From: Tildeniella torsiva UHER 1998/13D | GTDB taxonomy: Bacteria > Cyanobacteriota > Cyanobacteriia > Phormidesmidales > Phormidesmidaceae | Assembly (NCBI GenBank): GCA_019358835.1 | Contig: JAHHIH010000025.1 | Location: forward strand, 33,297-97,296 | Direction of reading: 5' to 3' | Length of the DNA stretch: 64,000 bases | Shown: piece by piece, positions 59,125-64,000 of the stretch | How positions within the stretch are numbered: the stretch's first letter is position 1 | Layout: every line of letters begins with the position of its first letter | Notes under the pieces: generated by a model | What the model was told of the DNA's origin: nothing | What the model saw: the letters and a program-made list of their open reading frames with translations, nothing else | Database searches by the model: none | Translations under genes and position numbers: made by a program

Positions 59125-59454
59125 TCACGGTGATAGGTCATCATCCTGATCCACTGGTGAACATATGAATTCTTTGTACCGTCTGAATCCAGGAGGCAGC
59201 TTGTAGTAGTGCTTCCATAAGACGTGCATTTCCGCTAACCGACGCTGATATAACGGTTCTGCCTCCCTACGTCCTTCTCCTTGAGCAAACCATCGATCTA
59301 CCGTCGGCAGTGAACATCCGCAAATCTGAGCCATCTGGGCATGAGTGACAGCCCAGCGGCTGTAGAACTCCTGAGGAGACATTCTCAGCGTGCATTTCGA
59401 GTAGAACTCCAGTAAAACGCGTTCTTCCTCTCCAAGGCTCCGTGGATGCCTCAT
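59125..59454 (-). CDS. small helix-turn-helix protein
   Basis: The 109-residue protein has an N-terminal basic stretch (MRHPRSLGEEERVLLEFY), a helix-turn-helix (VTHAQMAQICGCSLPTVDRW, about 35-54) and a C-terminal aromatic, basic tail (HYYKLPPGFRRYKEF). Its start overlaps the stop of the upstream gene as ATGA, so the two are coupled. Proteins of this shape are common in cyanobacteria; the role is probably DNA-binding. Confidence 0.72.
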   Translation of the reverse strand: MRHPRSLGEEERVLLEFYSKCTLRMSPQEFYSRWAVTHAQMAQICGCSLPTVDRWFAQGEGRREAEPLYQRRLAEMHVLWKHYYKLPPGFRRYKEFICSPVDQDDDLSP

Positions 59455-59819
59455 GACTCGGCTGCCTTCAGAAGATGAACACGCCCGTTAGAGAGCCGTA
59501 TCAGCCGAGTATCGACTAAATCAGCCTGCCAAACGACAGCATACTGTTCCTGGCTCTGGAGGGATTTATTCCCCGGTACCACGGCGATATAGCACCAATC
59601 CCCTGGCCCACCCTCGCTTCTAGGGATATAACCCCAGTGGATGACCCGTCCCCACTGTCTACCCTTCTTAGACTGTGCCCGAGTCGTATACCAGCACAGC
59701 TGATCACCCACCTCAAATTTCCGCTGATCGCAATCGGATGTCTTTCCACTTTGCGGCAGGTAGTCAATAGGATTCCTAAAGGCAATAATGGCGGCTTCAT
59801 AATCACGAAATACAGTCAT
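59451..59819 (-). CDS. small beta-rich protein, paralogue of the gene at 59892
   Basis: The 122-residue protein shares with its neighbour the order FEVGDQLCWYT, GRVIHWGYIPR, GDWCYIAVV and EQYAVVWQADL, so the two are diverged copies of one small fold, probably a barrel of SH3 type. The function is unknown. It is translated just before the HTH gene, with a four-base overlap. Confidence 0.7.
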   Translation of the reverse strand: MTVFRDYEAAIIAFRNPIDYLPQSGKTSDCDQRKFEVGDQLCWYTTRAQSKKGRQWGRVIHWGYIPRSEGGPGDWCYIAVVPGNKSLQSQEQYAVVWQADLVDTRLIRLSNGRVHLLKAAES

Positions 59820-59891
59820 AGTTTGGCTTTAAGTAATTTTCCAGGATTAATCGTCATAGCTCAGGTAACTGGCATGGACTCAGGGGGACAG

Positions 59892-60257
59892 TTAGGAAAG
59901 ACAGTTCCTCTTTTCCACACTGGCAAGGATGCTCCACGGCCCAAGAATGTCGTCCTGCCATAGCAGCACGTACCGCATTTGTTCTAGTGAAGGACTGGCT
60001 CCATCCAACTCAACCAGGTAATTCCAACGCCATTGCCCAAAGTGCTCCACTGGACGAATGCCATATCCCCTTACAGCACCGTGGTCAATGACTTCTCTCC
60101 CATCAGAGGCCCGCGCTTTCCAGCAAACCTTGTCATCTTGCTCAAACTGCTGCTTGGGCCATTCCTTGGGATACGTGTCGCGCCAGGACTCTAGAAATGG
60201 CTCCAGCAGCGCATCCAGCGCATCCTGATAAGCTAAAAATCCTCTCATGTACAACAC
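59892..60257 (-). CDS. small beta-rich protein, paralogue of the gene at 59451
   Basis: The 121-residue protein has KQQFEQDDKVCWKARASDG, GAVRGYGIRPVEHFGQWRW and EQMRYVLLWQDDIL, matching the neighbouring protein position by position. The N-terminus adds a helical segment (FLAYQDALDALLEPFLESW). It starts at ATG 60257 and is divergent from the XRE regulator at 60342, which may control this cluster. Confidence 0.7.
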   Translation of the reverse strand: MLYMRGFLAYQDALDALLEPFLESWRDTYPKEWPKQQFEQDDKVCWKARASDGREVIDHGAVRGYGIRPVEHFGQWRWNYLVELDGASPSLEQMRYVLLWQDDILGPWSILASVEKRNCLS

Positions 60258-60341
60258 TACAAAATCGAACGTACCTCATAAGATACATTATGTACCTAGA
60301 TGCATGTAGACTTATGAGATACAACTCATGAATATTGAGTT

Positions 60342-60587
60342 GTGGAAAACAGCAGTCGAGCCGATATCAAGATCCTTTTCGGCAAAGCGGTTCGTCGTCG
60401 CCGAAGAGAGCTAGACCTTTCTCAAGAAGTGCTGGCCGAAAGGGCTGGTATGAATCGAACCTACGTTTCGAGCGTCGAGCGAGGTGAGCGCAATCCGACC
60501 CTCGAATCGATTGACCACTTTGCCAGAGCCTTGGACATCACGGTCTCAAGGCTGTTTGTTGATTATGGAATTGAGGATGCGGATTAA
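60342..60587 (+). CDS. XRE-family transcriptional regulator
   Basis: The 81-residue protein starts at GTG 60342. It is a single Cro/CI-type helix-turn-helix domain (KAVRRRRRELDLSQEVLAER, then AGMNRTYVSSVERGERNPTL). It is divergent from the small-protein cluster and separated by 84 bases, a natural autoregulated arrangement. A second, broken copy of the same gene lies 180 bases downstream. Confidence 0.88.
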   Translation: MENSSRADIKILFGKAVRRRRRELDLSQEVLAERAGMNRTYVSSVERGERNPTLESIDHFARALDITVSRLFVDYGIEDAD

Positions 60588-60590
60588 TCG

Positions 60591-60725
60591 GCACTGGTCT
60601 GCTATCAGGTGATAGATGGCTGAAAGCCCTGCCAGGAAAGCATGTTCGGGATTTCAAGGCTAATTCTCTATAACCCTTGTGCAGCAGTGGGTGTATGGAT
60701 TTATCTCCTTTTAAGAGACCAGTGC
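60591..60725 (+). repeat. 135-bp MITE-like element, copy 1
   Basis: The element starts GCACTGGTCT and ends AGACCAGTGC, a perfect 10-bp terminal inverted repeat, and has exactly the length of the second copy at 61633-61767, with interspersed identity along the whole length. No target duplication is seen. It carries no gene. Confidence 0.75.
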
Positions 60726-60935
60726 CCAGTCTGTAGCCTCAAAGTCTGCGACCCATAAGCATTGGGTTGTGGAAAAAGAACTAGAGCACGACCTCAAAAC
60801 CCGCTTCGGCAGGGCGATCCGCCGCCGCCGGAGAAAGTTAAATATTTCGCAGGAAGTCCTAGCCGAGCGGGCTGATCTGCACCAAACCTATGTGTTGGAT
60901 ATTGAGCAGGGCAGCCGTAACCCATCACTGGTGAA

Positions 60936-60943
60936 CATTGTTC
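60936..60943 (+). repeat. 8-bp target duplication of the IS1-family element, left copy
   Basis: CATTGTTC at 60936-60943 is repeated exactly at 61944-61951, flanking the element. IS1-family insertions make 8-9 bp duplications. The perfect match shows a direct insertion that has not rearranged since. Confidence 0.92.
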
Positions 60944-61021
60944 GGTAGTGGATTAACGTAAAGGATAAAGAAAAAATAAGGCATTGCCGTCGCATCTCTA
61001 GATTCTGAGGGAGTAGGATCC

Positions 61022-61932
61022 ATGACAATCGAGATGACCTGTCCAACCTGTGGGTCTCATGACATCTCCAAGAACGGTACCACCCGGCGCGGTAAGCAAA
61101 ACTACAAGTGCCGAGACTGCAACCGCCAATTTGTAGAGGATCCCCAGTGGAAGCCAAAAGACACAGATACCCAGGCTTTGGTCGATCTGCTGCTGTTAGA
61201 GAAGATTCCGTTAGCCGGTATCGCCAGAGCCACTGAGGTCTCTGATAGTTGGCTACAAGGCTATGCCAACGGTTGCTATGAAGCCGTGCCTAAAGCGGCA
61301 GAGGTTGTTCCCAAAGCCAAAGGTAAGCTGACCGTGCAGATGGATGAGCTCTGGTCCTTTGTCGGTAACAAAGGTAATAAGCAGTGGGTCTGGTTGGCGA
61401 TAGATGCAGACACTCGAGAAATCATCGGTTGCCACATCGGTGACCGCTCTCGGGAATCGGCGATTGCCCTCTGGCAGTCCATTCCTGCGGTGTACCGGCA
61501 GTGTGCCAAGGTCTACACCGATTACTGGGAGGCCGACGTCAGCGTCATTCCAAGCAAACGACATGTTGCGGTTGGCAAAGAGAGCGGCTTGACCAGCTAC
61601 ATCGAACGCCTGAACAACACGCTGAGACAGCGGCACTGGACTGTTAACGGGTGATGAAATCCGAGAAGCCTTATCAGCCAAGCTTTTCAGGGGATTTTAT
61701 CAAAAACAGCTCAAATCCTTGCACGCAAAGGCTTGTGGCCACTCATCACCTCTTTAGAGACCAGTGCCTGAGACAGCGGATCTCTCGGTTGGTGAGGAAG
61801 ACGCTGTCCTTTTCCAAGAAGCTCGAGAATCACATCGGTGCGATCTGGATGTTCATCCATGACTACAATCGCCGAGTCAGAGAGAAGCTGGCAGCAAGGG
61901 AAGAGTCCGTCTTTCCCTCTGTCCTTTACTAA
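61022..61932 (+). pseudogene. IS1-family transposase, interrupted by a MITE
   Basis: The first part (to 61633) has the zinc finger C7-xx-C10 and C30-xx-C33 (CPTC, CRDC) and the catalytic D108 (QMDELWSFVG), D167 (YTDYWEAD) and E195 (YIERLNNTLRQR). Codon 204 is followed by the inserted 146 bases. The frame resumes at 61780 (ISRLVRKTLSFSKKLENHIG). Excision restores a complete protein of about 254 residues in frame. The insertion truncates it right after the last catalytic residue, so it is presumably inactive. Confidence 0.9.
61633..61767 (+). repeat. 135-bp MITE-like element, copy 2, inside the IS1 transposase
   Basis: It starts GCACTGGACT and ends AGACCAGTGC, and is flanked by the direct repeat CTGAGACAGCG (61622-61632 and 61768-61778, one more G on each side being ambiguous). 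The 11-12 bp duplication fits an IS4-group transposase acting in trans. Copy 1 at 60591 has the same length and ends but a diverged interior. Confidence 0.88.
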
Positions 61933-62046
61933 AATGCACTACCCATTGTTCAGCTAGAGATGGGTTTAGAGATCATGGTGGCGCGGCTGTTTATGGATTA
62001 CAGGGATAGGAAAACTAAGATGTCTGAGCAAGGCAGATAAAGGCAA

Positions 62047-62340
62047 TCAGCGGCTTGTCGTTAGTTTTTCACTCGTTTCGGCAATCGCCTTAACAAAAAG
62101 CTCTCTATCATTAGAATGCAGCTCTCTTGGAGTCGTTCTGAACAATAGGGCCCAGTTAGGCCCTTTAAGGTTGTCGAACAGGCCCATTCGCTTGCTGGGA
62201 GAAAGCGCTGGGATACCGGTTTCAGCATCAAGGTGATCGACGACAGTTTCTTTAACTCGGCAAGGAAAACTGGCCTGCTTCCAGATTGTGGTAAGTAGGT
62301 GAACGGAATTAAACGTAGCGATGGAAGTAAGCTGAAGAGC
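62047..62340 (-). pseudogene. C-terminal fragment of an unknown gene cut at the IS630 junction
   Basis: On the minus strand an uninterrupted frame of about 97 codons runs from the IS630 border to TGA at 62047. It reads LQLTSIATFNSVHLLTTIWK at the start, then RVKETVVDHLDAETG and SKRMGLFDNLKGPNW, and ends ETSEKLTTSR. No start codon is available in this stretch. Composition is clearly protein-like. The rest of the gene is either beyond the IS630 or deleted. Confidence 0.65.
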
Positions 62341-62363
62341 TCCCGGTCAAGGTTGTTCCAGCT

Positions 62364-63436
62364 ATGTCAACACCTGCCTTGCGAGTTGAACTAAGCGCAG
62401 AGGAAGACCGCACTCTGCAAGACTTGCGCGTGGCGTCTGGAGTGCTTCAACGCACCAAAGACCGGGCTGAAGCGCTGAGGTTGAGCCATCGGGGATGGAC
62501 GCCAGCCCACATAGCTGAGTATCTGGGCTGGCGAGTGGCCACGGTCCGCACGGCGATTCATCGGTGGCAGCAGGATGGACTGTACGGGTTATGGGATAGT
62601 CCTCGCCCAGGTCGTCCGCCGCAGGGTACGACAGCGGTGATGACCGCGTTGGCGCAGCACCGTCAATAGTCGTCAACTGGTGGAGCATCTGGCTGATGTC
62701 CACGGCATCAGCCTCAGTCGAGGCCACCTGAGGCGATTACTCCAAAAAAAGATATCGGTGGAAACGCACCCGCCACAGTCACCGTCGTCGCCAAGACCCC
62801 GTGCTGCAAGCCCGTAAACAGGCTGACTTGGACCTTCTACGACAAGCTGCTCGCGACGGCTATATTCGACTGAAGTACCTTGATGAGTCGGGCTTCGATA
62901 GGTGGAGTCCCGTCAGCTACAGTTGGTCGTTAATGGGCCCTCAAAAGTGCCAAGAGCAGACGGTGAAGCGCAGCCGCCGTCTGAGCATTCTAGGACTTTG
63001 GGAACCGGGACAGGAGATAAGCTATGGCTTAGTCGTCGGTAGTCTAACCAGTGCTAGTTACATTCGTTTCATGGATTGGCAAGCCACCCGCGCCCAACGG
63101 CTGTTTCACCGAACGGGTATCGCTACGGTGATTGTCCAAGATAACGTCTCAATTCATACCAGTAAGGCGGTCCAACAGCGGCTTCCCATCTGGCAGGCCC
63201 AAGGATTGGATGTCTTTCAACTGCCTCCGTACTGTTCGGAGATGAATCAGATTGAGACCGAATGGCATCAACTCAAAGCCCATGAGATTCGAGGCGAGAT
63301 GTTTGAGGATACCTATGATCTAGCGATGGGCGTGATGGCTGGATTGAACCGCCGAGGTACCCAAGCAGGCTACACCCTCAAACGCTTCAACTTTGCCTCG
63401 AATCGTCAAGCTAACCCTAAAATCCTCACGACCTAA
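62364..63436 (+). pseudogene. IS630-family transposase with two frame changes
   Basis: The first frame (62364-62669) has the N-terminal helix-turn-helix (RLSHRGWTPAHIAEYLGWRV, GRPPQG). A +1 shift at about 62668 gives SRQLVEHLADVHGISLSRGH, and a second shift in an A7 run at 62744-62750 leads to the DDE part ([40 protein letters not shown]). The catalytic Asp, Asp and Glu are all kept. The shifts may be decay or partly programmed. The inverted ends could not be fixed; the element covers about 62341 to 63470. Confidence 0.82.
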
Positions 63437-63693
63437 CAGAACCACGTTTACTTAGAGCCACCTACTTATACTACAAGCGGTTTTGAGTAGGTGATGCACT
63501 TCAACCTTGAATTGGCCAATCAAATAGGATCGCTATATTTTTTAATTATATTTGTTAAGTAAAAAAAAGAAACGTTTACAAATCAGGACTTACGCAAAAC
63601 AGCTGTGTAAAGTTGGCGCTATGAAAAGGCCATATAGAGACCAGCGCTAGGATTTGCCCAAAGCACTGTTAGAGTCTTTACTAATTAAAAACT
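63437..63693. other. non-coding sequence between two transposase remnants
   Basis: AT-rich with poly-A near 63562. The piece GAGACCAGCGC at 63638-63648 differs by one base from the MITE end GAGACCAGTGC and may be a remnant of that family. TGTAAAGTTGGCGC at 63606-63619 recalls a transposon end, but its orientation and sequence do not fit the Tn7-like left end. Confidence 0.4.
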
Positions 63694-63933
63694 CCATCAA
63701 TCGCCCAGACTGCTACTAATTCCCAGTGCCGTAAAGCTAGGATTCAGCGTAACCATATTGGTTATGCACTATTAGTTTGGGGAAGGCTCAATCAACTGGC
63801 CGCCCAAACAGGCAACACCATTTACCAGTTTAAGCAGGGGCTATTAGATGATTACCTCTGTCAATAGCTCAAAGCGCCTTCCCTCAAAATGGTTTTAGCG
63901 TACGTTCTGAATATTACGGGCGCTTTGGTTTAA
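63694..63933 (+). pseudogene. degraded C-terminal part of a transposase
   Basis: The frame reads PSIAQTATNSQCRKARIQRN, HIGYALLVWGRLNQLAAQTG and NTIYQFKQGLLDDYLCQ, then an internal TAG, and continues LKAPSLKMVLAYVLNITGALV to TAA. The pattern QRNHIGYALLVW-RL-LA-QTG is common at the C-terminus of cyanobacterial DDE transposases. No catalytic part remains in the window. Confidence 0.6.
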
Positions 63934-64000
63934 TGAATTAGCCGGACAATGTAAGTTTTAGGCTATCAAGATAAATTTCTTGATTTCTTTAGAAAAACAA

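Larger units (their letters stand above)
60944..61943 (+). mobile_element. IS1-family insertion sequence containing a nested MITE
   Basis: The ends are GGTAGTGGATTAACGTAAAGG read from the left and GGTAGTGCATTTTAGTAAAGG read from the right, a 20-bp imperfect inverted repeat typical of IS1. The element is 1000 bp including a 146-bp nested insertion, so 854 bp in original form. It interrupts an XRE gene. Confidence 0.93.
60769..62040 (+). pseudogene. second XRE regulator, split by an IS1-family element
   Basis: The 5' part (GTG 60769 to 60943) encodes KTRFGRAIRRRRRKLNISQ, VLAERADLHQTYVLDIEQG and NPSLVNIV. The 3' part (61944-62040) continues in frame after removing the IS and one duplication copy: QLEMGLEIMVARLFMDY, ending KMSEQGR and TAA. 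The restored protein aligns without gaps to the XRE protein at 60342. The gene is therefore a tandem paralogue disabled by IS insertion. Confidence 0.9.
49635..64000 (+). mobile_element. Tn7-like transposon inserted downstream of glmS (left end not in window)
   Basis: The element starts at the TGT after glmS and carries tnsA, tnsB, tnsC, tnsD and tniQ in that order, reading away from the end, then cargo and nested insertion sequences. Its tns genes are AT-rich and free of the HIP1 octamer, unlike the host. The second end is not visible; some of the sequence close to 64 kb could in principle already be host DNA. At least 14 kb are included. Confidence 0.85.

Noticed and set aside
61651..61932. 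93-codon frame as a separate gene
   Set aside because: It starts inside the MITE and continues into the 3' part of the IS1 transposase.
63606..63619. TGTAAAGTTGGCGC as the other end of the Tn7-like element
   Set aside because: It has the same orientation as the right end and no phased sites follow, so it cannot be the inverted left end.
57618..64000. CRISPR array or cas genes behind tniQ
   Set aside because: I looked through all frames and spacers; no repeat-spacer pattern and no Cas-like protein was seen.

Overview
The window comes from a cyanobacterial chromosome. Lineage markers are a one-helix high-light-inducible protein, a plant-type [2Fe-2S] ferredoxin, DUF3318, DUF4278 and DUF3493 proteins, a cobalamin-riboswitch-controlled HupE and very frequent HIP1 octamers (GCGATCGC). 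The fairly GC-rich host sequence suggests a Leptolyngbya/Nodosilinea-like organism, but that is inference.

Region 1-20 kb is ordinary chromosome: Hlip, ureD, an ArsS-like radical SAM protein, a PAS-GAF-GGDEF diguanylate cyclase, mutS2, a Cache-HAMP receptor without output domain, SIMPL, MOSC and CAP proteins, a secreted zincin-VWD protein, and a tightly overlapping three-gene operon (degenerate HtrA, intact HtrA, LuxR-type regulator with a degenerate receiver). Region 20.2-24 kb is a small AT-rich, scarred island with inverted repeats, a frameshifted gene, a pentapeptide protein and a partly duplicated MOSC gene. Region 24-49.6 kb is again host core: Mn catalase, RTX/beta-helix protein, pyrophosphatase, ferredoxin, photolyase, ABC1 kinase, cobalamin riboswitch-hupE, ligase-associated exonuclease, sdhB, SUI1-GH10 operon and glmS, with one IS4-type element at 40.8-42.3 kb.

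Region 49.6 kb to the window edge is a Tn7-like transposon inserted exactly behind glmS. A 5'-TGT terminus lies 27 bp past the glmS stop, with the centre of the presumed 5-bp duplication 25 bp past it. It is followed by four 20-bp-phased TnsB-type sites, a perfect hairpin terminator and then tnsA-tnsB-tnsC-tnsD-tniQ. TnsA and TnsB carry their catalytic residues, TnsC has Walker A and B motifs, and there are two TniQ-family proteins: a long TnsD-like one with C-terminal HTH and a short one that stops before the HTH region. That pairing is what type I-B CRISPR-associated transposons use, yet no cas gene or CRISPR array is visible. The other end of the element was not found, so the guide system, if any, lies outside or is missing.

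The cargo visible so far is a two-gene unit encoding a PD-(D/E)XK nuclease-like protein and an unknown partner, a cluster of small proteins with HTH regulators, and a pile-up of insertions: an IS1-family element with a perfect 8-bp duplication splits a second XRE regulator, the IS1 transposase is itself split by a 135-bp MITE, and IS630 and other transposase remnants follow.
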